Below are positions 25,423-34,558 of a DNA stretch of 58,347 nucleotides, one piece after another. The DNA comes from Pseudoselenomonas ruminantium (GTDB lineage Bacteria; Bacillota; Negativicutes; Selenomonadales; Selenomonadaceae). The notes beneath the pieces are model-generated. The model did no database searches and was not told the origin of the DNA. It saw only the letters and a program-made list of their open reading frames with translations. The stretch is from the NCBI GenBank assembly GCA_015058575.1, contig SVBZ01000056.1, positions 1 through 58,347 of the forward strand, in the 5' to 3' direction. The translations under genes and the position numbers were made by a program. Within the stretch, counting starts at the first letter, position 1. Every line of letters begins with the position of its first letter.

Positions 25423-28050
25423 TTGAAGTATATGAGTGGTAACGAACTGCGCGAAGCATATCTGCAGTTCTTTTCCGAGAAAAAAGGCCATCTGCGCCTG
25501 CCGAGTTTCTCTCTGATCCCGAAAGATGACCCGACGCTCCTGCTGATCGGTGCAGGCATGGCGCCGCTGAAGCCGTTCTTCACGGGCAAGATGAAGCCGC
25601 CTCGCACGCGCGTCACGACGAGCCAGCGCTGCGTCCGTACCGGCGATATCGAGAACGTCGGCCGCACGGCACGTCATCAGACGTTCTTCGAGATGCTGGG
25701 CAACTTCTCGTTCGGCGACTACTTCAAGGGCGAGGCTATCCCCTGGGCTTGGGAGTTCCTGACGGAAGTCGTCGAGCTGCCGAAGGAGAAGCTCTGGGTA
25801 ACGGTTTATCCGGACGACGAGGAAGCCATCGAAATCTGGAAATCCCAGCCGGGCTTCCCGCAGGATCACATCGTCAAGATGGAAGATAACTTCTGGGAAA
25901 TCGGCCCTGGCCCGTGCGGCCCGGACTCCGAGATCTACATCGACCTCGGCGAGGAGCGCGGCTGCGGTTCGCCGGACTGTGCAGTAGGCTGTGACTGCGA
26001 CCGTTATCTTGAGATCTGGAACCTCGTATTCACGCAGTATGACAAGCAGGAAGATGGTTCTTATCCGAACCTTGCGCATAAGAACATCGATACGGGCTGC
26101 GGCCTTGAGCGTCTGGCTTCTGTCGTCCAGAACAAGAAGACGAACTTCGAGACGGACCTTCTCTATCCGATCATCGAATATGCCGCTAATGTCGCTGGTG
26201 TCAAATACGGTGAAGACGATAAGCAGGATATCTCGCTGAAGGTTATCGCTGACCATGCGCGTTCGATGGCTATCATGATCATGGATGGCATCCTGCCGTC
26301 CAACGAGGGCCGTGGCTATGTCCTGCGCCGCATCCTGCGCCGTGCTATCCGTCATGGCCGCATGCTCGGCATCAAGGACAAGTTCCTCGAGGGTGCCGTT
26401 GACGCTGCTGTCAACATCTACCGTGGCGCCAAGGATTTCGAGGAGCTCATCAACAAGGCTGACTACATCAAGAAGGTCATCAGCATCGAGGAAGACCGCT
26501 TTGCTGCTACCCTCAATCAGGGCATGGAGCTCCTGAACGGCGAGATCGAGACGGTCAAGAAAGCTGGCAAGAACGAACTCGACGGGAAAGTTGTCTTCAA
26601 GCTTTATGATACGTTTGGCTTCCCGTGGGAGCTCACCGAAGAGATCCTGCACGAAAATGGCCTCGATCTCGACAAAGATGGTTTCGAGAAGGCTATGGAG
26701 GAGCAGCGTACGCGTGCGCGCAACGCCCGTGCGGAGAACACGCGCGTCGAAGTTCCAGACCTTTCGAGCATCGATGTCAGCAAGCTGACGGTAGACGAGA
26801 CGGCCAAAGAAGGCAAAGTCGTCGCTATCTGGAAAGATGGCGTGCTCGTCGATGAGATCACGGACGGCGAAGAGGCTGGCATCATCCTCGACAAGACGCC
26901 GTTCTACGCCGAAGGCGGCGGACAGGTCGGCGACGAGGGTATGCTGGTCAGCGAGTTCGGCCGCATCAAGGCTGTCAATGCCAAGAAGCTGCCGGATGGC
27001 ACGGTATACCATGTTGCCTATGTTGAGGAAGGCCAGCTCAAGGTCGGCGAGACGGTCAAGATCGAAGTCGACCAGACGAAGAAACTCGCTTCGGCCCGCA
27101 ACCATACGGCTACCCATCTGTTGCAGGCTGCCCTCAAGCAGGTTGTCGGCGACCAGGTAAGCCAGGCAGGCTCCTCCGTTACGCCGGAGCGCCTGCGCTT
27201 TGACTTCACGAACTTCGAGCCGGTGACGGCTCAGCAGCTCGCTGACGTCGAGGAACTCGTAAACCTCGAGATCCTCAAGGGCACGGATGTCGAGATCAGC
27301 CATATGGGCATCGAAGAGGCGAAGGCCGCTGGTGCTATGGCCCTGTTCTCCGAGAAATACGGCGATGTTGTCCGCGTCGTCAAAGTCCCGGGCTTCTCGA
27401 TGGAGCTCTGCGGCGGTTCCCATGTCAAGAACGTCGGCCAGATCGGCCTGTTCAAGATTGTCAGCGAGTCCGGCGTTGCTTCGGGCGTCCGCCGCATCGA
27501 GGCCATCACGGGCCAGGCTGCGCTTGACTATGTACAGGGCAAGCTGGCAGTCCTGGCGGAAGCTGCTGCCAAACTCAAGGTCAAGGAGGAAGATGTACCC
27601 GCTCAGATCGAGAAGGTTCAGGCTGAGTCCAAGGCTATGCAGAAAGAGCTTGCAGAAGTCGCTGCTATGCGTGAACAGGCTGATGCTGCTGATCTGCTCG
27701 GCGGTCTCAAGACTGTAAACGGCGTCGCTGTCGTTTGCGGCAAATCAAACGCGGCAGGTATGGATGAGCTCCGCGATGTTGCCGATATGACCTGCTCCAA
27801 GCTCGATTCGCCGTGCGTTGTCGTGCTGGCTTGCGCTAACGATGGCAAGGTCAACCTCGTCGTCAAAGCCGATAAGGCTGCTGTTGGCAAGGGCATCCAT
27901 GCCGGCAAGGTCATCAAAGAAGCAGCTGCCGTTGTCGGTGGTGGCGGCGGCGGCCGTCCGGACATGGCTCAGGCTGGTGGTAAAGACGCCAATGCGATCC
28001 CGCAGGCACTCGATAAAGCATTTGCTATGATCGAAAGCCAGCTCGGCTGA
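25423..28050 (+). CDS. alaS: Alanyl-tRNA synthetase
   Basis: Charges tRNA-Ala. The class II catalytic core spans residues 1-240 (ELREAYLQFFSEKKGHLRLP; TRVTTSQRCVRTGDIENVG). The editing domain carries HTATHLLQAAL (HxxxH) and CGGSHVKN (CxxxH), and the C-Ala domain ends with VVGGGGGGRPDMAQAGG. 875 residues is family length. The likely start is TTG 25423 after GGGGGTAG, giving MKYMSGNELRE; an ATG nine bases later is possible. The 131-base leader has two small hairpins (25320-25335 and 25377-25393) but no T-box, so regulation by uncharged tRNA is not evident. Codon use is strongly biased, as expected for high expression. Confidence 0.95.
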   Translation: MKYMSGNELREAYLQFFSEKKGHLRLPSFSLIPKDDPTLLLIGAGMAPLKPFFTGKMKPPRTRVTTSQRCVRTGDIENVGRTARHQTFFEMLGNFSFGDYFKGEAIPWAWEFLTEVVELPKEKLWVTVYPDDEEAIEIWKSQPGFPQDHIVKMEDNFWEIGPGPCGPDSEIYIDLGEERGCGSPDCAVGCDCDRYLEIWNLVFTQYDKQEDGSYPNLAHKNIDTGCGLERLASVVQNKKTNFETDLLYPIIEYAANVAGVKYGEDDKQDISLKVIADHARSMAIMIMDGILPSNEGRGYVLRRILRRAIRHGRMLGIKDKFLEGAVDAAVNIYRGAKDFEELINKADYIKKVISIEEDRFAATLNQGMELLNGEIETVKKAGKNELDGKVVFKLYDTFGFPWELTEEILHENGLDLDKDGFEKAMEEQRTRARNARAENTRVEVPDLSSIDVSKLTVDETAKEGKVVAIWKDGVLVDEITDGEEAGIILDKTPFYAEGGGQVGDEGMLVSEFGRIKAVNAKKLPDGTVYHVAYVEEGQLKVGETVKIEVDQTKKLASARNHTATHLLQAALKQVVGDQVSQAGSSVTPERLRFDFTNFEPVTAQQLADVEELVNLEILKGTDVEISHMGIEEAKAAGAMALFSEKYGDVVRVVKVPGFSMELCGGSHVKNVGQIGLFKIVSESGVASGVRRIEAITGQAALDYVQGKLAVLAEAAAKLKVKEEDVPAQIEKVQAESKAMQKELAEVAAMREQADAADLLGGLKTVNGVAVVCGKSNAAGMDELRDVADMTCSKLDSPCVVVLACANDGKVNLVVKADKAAVGKGIHAGKVIKEAAAVVGGGGGGRPDMAQAGGKDANAIPQALDKAFAMIESQLG

Positions 28051-28072
28051 TCGTTCCATAGATAAATGAACA

Positions 28073-28108
28073 GACTCCCTCTGTATAGAGGGAGTCGTTC
28101 TATCTTTG
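28073..28108 (+). terminator. Terminator after alaS
   Basis: GACTCCCTCT (28073-28082) pairs perfectly with AGAGGGAGTC (28087-28096), then a T-rich stretch. It separates alaS from the HlyD-like gene. Confidence 0.75.
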
Positions 28109-28135
28109 TGACTATATAGTAGGGAGGTATCCCGC

Positions 28136-29176
28136 ATGGAAAAAGACATCACAAGCAAAGTCAAAAACATCCTTCGCTTCGGCGTGCTCGGCCTTGTGGT
28201 GCTGGCAATGGTGGCTGGCGGCGGCGTATATTGGTATCAGCATCATAACAAGACCTTGACGGTTTATGATGCAAAAGTTGCCAGTACGCTGGTACCTGTG
28301 AAGGCCCGCTCGGCCGGCAAGATTACGGAAATCGTAGTAAGTGATGGCGATCATGTCGAAGCCGGTGATGTGATTGCCCGTGTCGAGACGAATATAACGG
28401 ACGAAGATATCCAGCAGCTGCAGCAGAATCTTGAGCTCAGCAAACAAAGCCTCGAGCAGCTCAAGAAGGGCACGACGATGACGACGCCGGCTGCGCCTGC
28501 GGCTGTACCGCAGGTCGATACCGGTGCCCAGCAGCGTGCGGCGCAGGCCTATAGCCGCATGCTGCGCATGAATGAGCTCTATAGCATGGGCGCAATCAGT
28601 GCTGTCAAGCGCGATGAAGCTGCGGCCGCCTATGCAGCAGCGCAGGCAGCCGCGCAATCGGCAAGCAGCCAGCCGGCCTATACGGCACCGGCGCAGACCA
28701 CGACAGTACCTGTAAGCCCCGAAATCCTCAAGCAGGCCGAGGCTCAGGTCAAACAGGCAGAAGCAGCACTGGCTAATGCCCAGCAGGATCAGCAGTCAAC
28801 CGAAATCCTCGCACCGGCAGCAGGTACGATTATCCTTACGGATACAGCAGCCGCTGATACAGCCGTCAAAGCGGACCAGGCCATCGCGAGTATCATGGAT
28901 GCAGGCAGCGCCTGGATCGAAGCACGCGTGACGCCCGAGCAGGCAGCTGCTATCCGTCTCGGCCAGTTTGCCGAATACGAACTCGATGGACACAAACTGC
29001 AGGGGACAGTGCAGGATATCGTTGACCCGTCAACGCCTTCCGAGGATGAAGCTGACAAGTCAGATTCTGCTGGCGGTGATGGCCGCTTGACGGTACGTAT
29101 ATCCATTCCAGCTGATTTGTCCTTCACACTGAAGCCAGGACTGGAAGCAACGATAAAGTTTGCAATCGATGGCTAA
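28136..29176 (+). CDS. HlyD-family membrane-fusion (periplasmic adaptor) protein
   Basis: A 346-residue periplasmic adaptor that would link an inner-membrane exporter to the outer membrane. A single N-terminal membrane anchor covers residues 14-32 (GVLGLVVLAMVAGGGVYWY). Split lipoyl halves are seen at AGKITEIVVSDGDHVEAGDV (about 60-85) and ILAPAAGTIILTDTAAADT (about 223-245), with a helical hairpin between. Residues about 296-310 (VDPSTPSEDEADKSD) form a loop whose DNA contains two copies of the palindromic word TGACNNGTCA. No pump or outer-membrane channel gene is adjacent, so its partner must lie elsewhere. RBS GGGAGG. Confidence 0.8.
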   Translation: MEKDITSKVKNILRFGVLGLVVLAMVAGGGVYWYQHHNKTLTVYDAKVASTLVPVKARSAGKITEIVVSDGDHVEAGDVIARVETNITDEDIQQLQQNLELSKQSLEQLKKGTTMTTPAAPAAVPQVDTGAQQRAAQAYSRMLRMNELYSMGAISAVKRDEAAAAYAAAQAAAQSASSQPAYTAPAQTTTVPVSPEILKQAEAQVKQAEAALANAQQDQQSTEILAPAAGTIILTDTAAADTAVKADQAIASIMDAGSAWIEARVTPEQAAAIRLGQFAEYELDGHKLQGTVQDIVDPSTPSEDEADKSDSAGGDGRLTVRISIPADLSFTLKPGLEATIKFAIDG

Positions 29177-29220
29177 AAATCCTTTTCGGACGGACAGACA
29201 GCTGTGGTAATTTACAATCT

Positions 29221-29262
29221 AAGCCCTTTATCACGATGAATCGTGGCAAAGGGCTTTTCTTT
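29221..29262 (+). terminator. Terminator after the HlyD-like gene
   Basis: AAGCCCTTT (29221-29229) pairs with AAAGGGCTT (29248-29256), enclosing an inner CACGAT/ATCGTG stem, followed by TTCTTTT. Confidence 0.8.
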
Positions 29263-29271
29263 TGCGGCAGG

Positions 29272-29283
29272 CTGTGCTATAAT
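29272..29283 (+). promoter_or_regulatory. Extended -10 promoter of yerC-hisZ
   Basis: TGCTATAAT gives a perfect -10 (29278-29283) with the TGN extension; a -35 is poor, which is usual for extended -10 promoters. It lies 65 bases before the TrpR-like gene. Confidence 0.55.
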
Positions 29284-29348
29284 GACAGGTAATTTCACAA
29301 ACTAAAGGAATAAAGACGGAAAGAACAACTGGAGGAGGATACAGGATT

Positions 29349-29648
29349 ATGGTTAATCCGAAACTGAAGGACAAGCTCAATGACCAGCTATGTCAGGCAG
29401 TGCTCGCGCTGAAAAATATGGATGAATGCTATCAATTCTTTGAGGATATCTGCACGATCAGTGAGCTCAAATCCATGTCACAGCGGCTCGAAGTAGCCAG
29501 GATGCTCAAGGCCGGCCATACGTATGACGACATCGTCGAACAGACAGGGGCCAGCACGGCAACGATCAGCCGCGTCAAACGCTGCCTCAACTATGGGGCC
29601 GATGGCTACAAGATCGTGCTTGAGCGCCTGCCGGAGCAGCCTGAGTAA
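29349..29648 (+). CDS. YerC/YecD-family TrpR-like repressor
   Basis: A 99-residue DNA-binding protein of the TrpR superfamily. The helix-turn-helix lies at TYDDIVEQTGASTATISRVKR, preceded by the conserved SELKSMSQRLEVARML helix. In Firmicutes, proteins of this family next to his genes have been proposed as histidine-responsive repressors. Here it stands directly before hisZ and 2.1 kb before the rest of the his operon, which supports that role. RBS GGAGGAGG. A likely target is the repeat pair over the hisG promoter. Confidence 0.85.
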   Translation: MVNPKLKDKLNDQLCQAVLALKNMDECYQFFEDICTISELKSMSQRLEVARMLKAGHTYDDIVEQTGASTATISRVKRCLNYGADGYKIVLERLPEQPE

Positions 29649-29683
29649 AACGACAACCCGAAAATCAAAGGAGCGAAGAACCG

Positions 29684-30868
29684 ATGGAAAAAGACAAGAA
29701 TGTATTGGAAATCCCTTACGGTACCCGTGACTTCCTGCCGAGTGAAGCAGCCAGCAAGCGGGCAATCGAGACAAAGTTTGCCGAGCTCTTTGCCGAGTGG
29801 GGCTATGACGAAGTCGTCACGCCGACGATCGAGTACCTCGACAATCTGACGCTCGGCAGCAGCCGCAGCAGCGAAGCCCATCTGTTCAAACTCTTTGATA
29901 AGGACAACCGTACCCTGGCATTGCGCCACGAAATGACGACGCCGATTGCGCGGCTCGTCAGCAGCCGCCTGCAGGAATATCCGCTGCCGATGAAACTATC
30001 GTATATCAGCAGCGTATTCCGCTATGAGCAAACCCAGATGGGCCGCCAATGTGAGTTCCATCAGGCTGGCGTCGAGCTTATGGGCAGCACGAGTCCGTTT
30101 GCCGATGCTGAAATCATCGCGCTGGCTATCCAGGGACTGTTGCGCGCAGGACTTACGGATTTCCAGATTTGCCTCGGGCAGGTAGAATTCATCAGCGGCA
30201 TCATGGAGCAGTATCATCTTGACGCTGACAGCAAGGCAAAGCTCAAGCTGGCTATGGAGCAGCGCGATCTCGTAGCGCTTGACCGCACGGTCGAAACGCT
30301 GGAACTTCCCGAAACAGCAAAGACGGTACTCAAGAAACTGCCCGTGCTAAGTGGTGGGGAAGTCATGATAAAGAAGGCCTATGATCTTGCCCTCAATGAG
30401 CAGAGCCGCCGTGCACTGGATAATCTCTGCGAGATCTACCGCCTGCTCAAGGCTTATGGTGTCGAGCGGTACGTCCGCTTCGATCTCGGCATCATCCGTG
30501 ATTTCAGCTACTACACGGGAATGGTATTCGAGGCCTATACGCCAGGATTAGGCTTCCCGCTCTGCGGCGGCGGCCGCTACGATCACTTGCTGGCCGATTT
30601 CGGCAACGCCTGCCCGGCCACCGGTTTTGCCAGCGGCATCGAGCGCATCCTGCTCGCTCTGGAGCGTCAGGGGCTTGCACGTCCCGTACGCGCCCGCGAC
30701 ATTTATCTGGCCTATGCGGCAGGCAAAGAGGCAGCAGCCATTGCCAAAGCCGAAACGCTGCGCCGCGAAGGCAAGACCGTCGAGCTATCCCTCGCGTCGC
30801 AGACGCAGTCTGAAGCCGAAACAGCCCAGCTTGCCAAGGGCTACCGCGAATTGGTATACCTCGCATGA
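29684..30868 (+). CDS. hisZ: ATP phosphoribosyltransferase regulatory subunit HisZ
   Basis: A histidyl-tRNA-synthetase-like protein without charging activity. It forms a hetero-octamer with the short HisG and restores feedback control by histidine. Class II motifs remain (ALRHEMTTPIAR and GGRYDHLLADFG). The 394-residue length and absence of the anticodon-binding domain separate it from HisS. A short-form hisG downstream confirms the pairing. RBS AAAGGAG. The stop overlaps the start of the HD gene (ATGA). Confidence 0.92.
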   Translation: MEKDKNVLEIPYGTRDFLPSEAASKRAIETKFAELFAEWGYDEVVTPTIEYLDNLTLGSSRSSEAHLFKLFDKDNRTLALRHEMTTPIARLVSSRLQEYPLPMKLSYISSVFRYEQTQMGRQCEFHQAGVELMGSTSPFADAEIIALAIQGLLRAGLTDFQICLGQVEFISGIMEQYHLDADSKAKLKLAMEQRDLVALDRTVETLELPETAKTVLKKLPVLSGGEVMIKKAYDLALNEQSRRALDNLCEIYRLLKAYGVERYVRFDLGIIRDFSYYTGMVFEAYTPGLGFPLCGGGRYDHLLADFGNACPATGFASGIERILLALERQGLARPVRARDIYLAYAAGKEAAAIAKAETLRREGKTVELSLASQTQSEAETAQLAKGYRELVYLA

Positions 30869-31392
30869 TGCAGCGTGTCCGTCAATTCTACCGCGCTATG
30901 ACGGCAGATATCACGCCCGCTGACCGGGCCTTTGTTGACAAGTCAATCCCCAAAGCGGCACAGCCGCTTTTCTATGCGATGCATCCTGCCGATCAGTATC
31001 ATGCCTTGCATGTAGCCCGCACGGCTTTGGCGCTGGCTGACATGTCAAATCTGCCCGTTGACCGGTCAATGCTTCTCCGTTGTGCCCTGCTGCACGATGT
31101 CGGCCGCCAGAAGGGCGATCTTGACATCTGGGGCAAGGTCTTTACGGTGCTGATGGACCACTTCCTGCCAGCACTGGCGGAAAAACTGGCAAAACCTGCC
31201 TGCCGGGGGCTTTGGGATAAGCCTGGTCATGCGCTCTATGTCTACTATCATCATGCCGGAATCGGTGCAGCAAGGCTTAGATCCATCGGCCTTACCGCTG
31301 AGGCTGCGCTTATCGCGCGCCATCATCTGCCGCCAGCAGAGGATGATGCCCCCGAGCTATCGCTGCTGCGTGACGCTGACGAAAGAAATTAA
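30865..31392 (+). CDS. HD-domain phosphohydrolase-like protein
   Basis: A 175-residue protein translationally coupled to hisZ (ATGA overlap). The HD metal site reads HALHVARTAL for the first His and CALLHDVGRQKGD for the HD pair, with later YYHHAGIGA and ARHHLPP adding ligands, as in small nucleotide or phosphate-ester hydrolases. The substrate is unknown. It is an unusual member of a his locus: it may hydrolyse a nucleotide intermediate or simply ride along. Three copies of the palindromic word TGACNNGTCA fall within its first half (30935, 31037, 31058). No signal peptide. Confidence 0.7.
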   Translation: MMQRVRQFYRAMTADITPADRAFVDKSIPKAAQPLFYAMHPADQYHALHVARTALALADMSNLPVDRSMLLRCALLHDVGRQKGDLDIWGKVFTVLMDHFLPALAEKLAKPACRGLWDKPGHALYVYYHHAGIGAARLRSIGLTAEAALIARHHLPPAEDDAPELSLLRDADERN

Positions 31393-31401
31393 CACCTTGG
31401 C

Positions 31402-31442
31402 TTGACGTTTACAACTTTACATGTTAGTATTGTTACATGTTA
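31402..31442 (+). promoter_or_regulatory. hisG promoter with paired 10-bp operator candidate
   Basis: TTGACG (31402-31407), 17 bases, then TAGTAT (31425-31430). The word TTACATGTTA occurs twice, at 31417-31426 and 31433-31442, spaced 16 bp centre to centre and overlapping and following the -10 box. Each copy is nearly palindromic. This is the layout of a repressor site; the YerC/YecD-type protein encoded 2 kb upstream is the natural candidate binder, by inference. Confidence 0.6.
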
Positions 31443-31481
31443 TTACTTTAACGAAATAAAGAATCATCCAGGAGGTCAACT

Positions 31482-32147
31482 ATGCAGTCAAACAATATGG
31501 ATTATCTGACAATTGCCCTGCCTAAGGGGAAATTGTTTGGCCTGTCGGCAGAACTTTTGGCAAAGATTGGCTATACGGCAGAAGGCCTATCCGATAAATC
31601 GCGCAAGCTCGTCATCACCAATGAGGAGAAGAAAATAAAGTTCATCGTCTCCAAGACGGCCGATGTTCCGACCTATGTCGAGTATGGTGCCGCCGATATC
31701 GGTGTCATCGGCAAGGATGTCCTGCTTGAATCCGGCAAGGATGTCTATGAGCTCCTGGATCTTGGCTTTGGCCGCTGCCATTTGATGATGGCTGTGCCAA
31801 AGGCCGAAAAGCGCGCCAAACTTACAGATTACAACCATACGCGCGTCGCAACGAAATTCCCGCATATCGCCGAGCAGTTCTTTAACCGCCACGGCATGCA
31901 GATGGAATACATCAAGCTCAATGGCTCGATCGAGCTTGGCCCGATTGTCGGTCTGTCCGAGAGCATCGTCGATATCGTCGAGACAGGGACGACACTCAAG
32001 GAAAACGATCTCGAGGAAATCGTGTCGATCCAGGAGGCAACGGCCCGGCTCATCGCCAATCGCGTGAGCTTCAAGATGAAGTTTGACCGCATCCATACCA
32101 TGGTCAATGATTTGCGTAAGATACTGGAAAGCGAGGCTGCAAAATGA
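31482..32147 (+). CDS. hisG: ATP phosphoribosyltransferase, short form
   Basis: First step of histidine synthesis: ATP plus PRPP gives phosphoribosyl-ATP. At 221 residues it lacks the C-terminal regulatory domain and so needs HisZ, which is encoded upstream. The start block LTIALPKGKLF and the PRPP-binding ETGTTLKENDLEE region are present. GGAGG lies seven bases before the ATG. It heads an eight-gene operon, overlapping hisD by four bases. Confidence 0.95.
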   Translation: MQSNNMDYLTIALPKGKLFGLSAELLAKIGYTAEGLSDKSRKLVITNEEKKIKFIVSKTADVPTYVEYGAADIGVIGKDVLLESGKDVYELLDLGFGRCHLMMAVPKAEKRAKLTDYNHTRVATKFPHIAEQFFNRHGMQMEYIKLNGSIELGPIVGLSESIVDIVETGTTLKENDLEEIVSIQEATARLIANRVSFKMKFDRIHTMVNDLRKILESEAAK

Positions 32148-33481
32148 GAATCGTAAAAGCAAGTGAGGTTGGGGAGCGGGAAGTCGAGCGCATGCTTACA
32201 AAAGCTGCCTTCGATGAAGTCGAACTAAGCCCCAAGATCCGCGCGAGCAATAAAAAGCTCTTCGGCCGTGACATGAGTGCGGCTGAGCTCGTGCGCCAGA
32301 TTGTCGGCGATGTCCGCAAAGACGGCGATAAGGCTGTCATCCATTATACGCAGCTCATCGACCGCGTCGAGCTGACGCCGGAGAGCTTCCTTGTCACCGA
32401 AGAAGAATTTGCCGCAGCAGAAGCAGCTGCCGATCCGGCCGTCGTCGAATCCCTGCACAGGGCAGCGGAAAACGTCCGCCGGTATCATCAGGAGCAGAAA
32501 CCCAATTCGTGGATGACTTACCGCGAGCATGGCTCGCTGCTTGGCCAGTCCGTGATTCCGCTTGACCGCGTGGGCATCTACGTTCCCGGCGGGACGGCAG
32601 CGTATCCGTCCTCGGTAATCATGAACGCCGTGCCGGCGGTTGTCGCAGGGGTCCGCGAAATCATCATGATGGTGCCGCCCAAGAATGGGCAGATCAATCC
32701 CTATGTGCTGATTGCCGCCCGCGCTGCCGGCGTGAAGAAAATCTATAAGATTGGCGGGGCGCAGGCGATCGCTGCCATGGCCTTTGGCACGGAGACCATC
32801 CCGCGCGTCGACAAGATCACCGGCCCTGGCAATATCTTTGTCACGCTGGCCAAGAAGGAAGTCTACGGCAATGTCGATATCGACATGCTCGCAGGCCCGA
32901 GTGAAATCCTCATCGTCGCCGACAAGACGGCAGATCCCGTCTATACGGCAGCCGATATGCTGAGCCAGGCAGAGCATGACCCGCTGGCTTCCAGCATCGT
33001 GATTACCGACGACGCAGAGCTTGCCGCCAAGGTGGAAGCCGAGGTCGAAAAGCAGCTTTTAGAGCTGCCGCGCCGCGAGATTGCCCAGGCTTCGATTGCA
33101 CGCAACGGTCTTATCGTGGTAGCCGACGACATGCGGCAGGCCATCCGCTTTGCCAATGTTTCGGCCCCCGAGCATCTGGAGCTCCTGACGGCGGAGCCGT
33201 TTCAGCTGCTTCCCTATATCCGTCATGCCGGGGCCGTATTCCTGGGCGCTTATTCGCCCGAGCCGCTCGGCGATTACTTCGCCGGCCCGAACCATGTGCT
33301 GCCGACTGGCGGCACGGCCCGCTATTACAGCGTCCTGAATGTCGAAACGTTTATGAAACGCACGAGCATCATCTCGTATACACAACCGGCTTTGCAGGCC
33401 GTCAGCGAGGATATCATCCGCCTGGCCGAAAACGAAGGTCTGCAAGCCCATGCCAATGCAATCCGTTTGAGGAGGAACTGA
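32144..33481 (+). CDS. hisD: Histidinol dehydrogenase
   Basis: Catalyses the last two steps, histidinol to histidine, with NAD and zinc. The family blocks ERVGIYVPGG-like (DRVGIYVPGGTAAYPS), GPGNIFVTLAKKEVYG, DMLAGPSEILIVAD and the QAEHDPLA zinc/catalytic segment are all intact, as is the late GPNHVLPT. 445 residues is normal. It is coupled to hisG by an ATGA overlap. Confidence 0.95.
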   Translation: MRIVKASEVGEREVERMLTKAAFDEVELSPKIRASNKKLFGRDMSAAELVRQIVGDVRKDGDKAVIHYTQLIDRVELTPESFLVTEEEFAAAEAAADPAVVESLHRAAENVRRYHQEQKPNSWMTYREHGSLLGQSVIPLDRVGIYVPGGTAAYPSSVIMNAVPAVVAGVREIIMMVPPKNGQINPYVLIAARAAGVKKIYKIGGAQAIAAMAFGTETIPRVDKITGPGNIFVTLAKKEVYGNVDIDMLAGPSEILIVADKTADPVYTAADMLSQAEHDPLASSIVITDDAELAAKVEAEVEKQLLELPRREIAQASIARNGLIVVADDMRQAIRFANVSAPEHLELLTAEPFQLLPYIRHAGAVFLGAYSPEPLGDYFAGPNHVLPTGGTARYYSVLNVETFMKRTSIISYTQPALQAVSEDIIRLAENEGLQAHANAIRLRRN

Positions 33482-33487
33482 ATACTT

Positions 33488-34558
33488 ATGTTGAAATACC
33501 GTACTGGTTTAAAAGATATGCCATCTTACGATGTGGTGGAGCGCGACTGGCAGATAAAAGTCAATGCCAACGAATGCAATATGAACCTGCCGCCGATGGT
33601 CGAAGACCGCCTGATGGGCCGCCTTTCGCGTGTCGCCTTCAACCGTTATCCGAATGAGGAATATGACGCTTTGCGCGAGCAGATTGCCGACAATCACAAG
33701 CTGCAGAAAGAGAATGTCCTGCTGGGCAATGGCTCAAGCGAAATCATCGAGAAGCTGTTCTACTGCTTTGGCGGTACGAAGGCCAAGAAAATCGTCTATC
33801 CTGAGCCATCGTTTTCGATGTACCGCATCTATGCCAAGGCCGCACAGGCAGCGGGGATTCCCGTTGCCCTCGAGGATGATTTCTCGCTCGATATCGAAAA
33901 ATTCGTCCAAACGGTCAACGAGGAAAAGGCATCCCTTGCGGTTATCTGCAACCCGAACAATCCGACGGGAACGGGCTACTCGGTCAGCGATATCGAATAC
34001 ATCGCCGACAATATCCATGGCAACTGCGCGCTGCTCGTCGACGAAGCCTATATCGAATTCTATGGCCGCACAGCAGTCGGTCTGCTCAGCAGCCATCCGA
34101 ACCTCATCGTTGCCCGCACGTTCTCGAAGGCCTATGGACTGGCTTCGGCCCGCGTTGGCTACATGCTCGCGAGCCCGGCAATCGTCACGATGATTGAAAA
34201 ATCCTATATGCCGTATCATATGAACGTTTTGTCGCTGGTCACGGCCGATATCGTCTATCAGATGCGCCATGAATACGTGCCGCGCATCCAGATGATGATT
34301 GCCGAGCGCAAGCGCATGAGCGCCGAGCTCGACAAACTTCCTGGCGTCACGGTTTATCCATCCGAGACCAATTTCGTTTTGATCAAATACGCCAAAGCGG
34401 AAGCGCTCAACGAATACCTCGAAAGCAAGGGCATTGGTGTGCGCTATTTCGGCGATGCACCGGGGCTCAAGAACTGTCTGCGCATTTCGATGGGCCTGCG
34501 CGAAGAAAACGATCAGTGGCTGGATACCATCCGCCAGTTCGTGGAGGGCAGGGCATGA
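33488..34558 (+). CDS. hisC: Histidinol-phosphate aminotransferase
   Basis: PLP enzyme converting imidazole-acetol phosphate to histidinol phosphate. NPNNPTGTGYS is the fold-type I substrate block, LVDEAYIEF contains the Asp that holds the cofactor ring, and TFSKAYGLASARVGY holds the Schiff-base Lys. 356 residues. It starts six bases after hisD and overlaps hisB by four. Confidence 0.95.
   Translation: MLKYRTGLKDMPSYDVVERDWQIKVNANECNMNLPPMVEDRLMGRLSRVAFNRYPNEEYDALREQIADNHKLQKENVLLGNGSSEIIEKLFYCFGGTKAKKIVYPEPSFSMYRIYAKAAQAAGIPVALEDDFSLDIEKFVQTVNEEKASLAVICNPNNPTGTGYSVSDIEYIADNIHGNCALLVDEAYIEFYGRTAVGLLSSHPNLIVARTFSKAYGLASARVGYMLASPAIVTMIEKSYMPYHMNVLSLVTADIVYQMRHEYVPRIQMMIAERKRMSAELDKLPGVTVYPSETNFVLIKYAKAEALNEYLESKGIGVRYFGDAPGLKNCLRISMGLREENDQWLDTIRQFVEGRA

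Noticed and set aside
25387..27423. A 678-codon open frame on the minus strand inside alaS
   Set aside because: It is opposite a clear alanyl-tRNA synthetase with all catalytic and editing motifs. The antisense frame is open because of the strong codon bias and has no recognisable domains.
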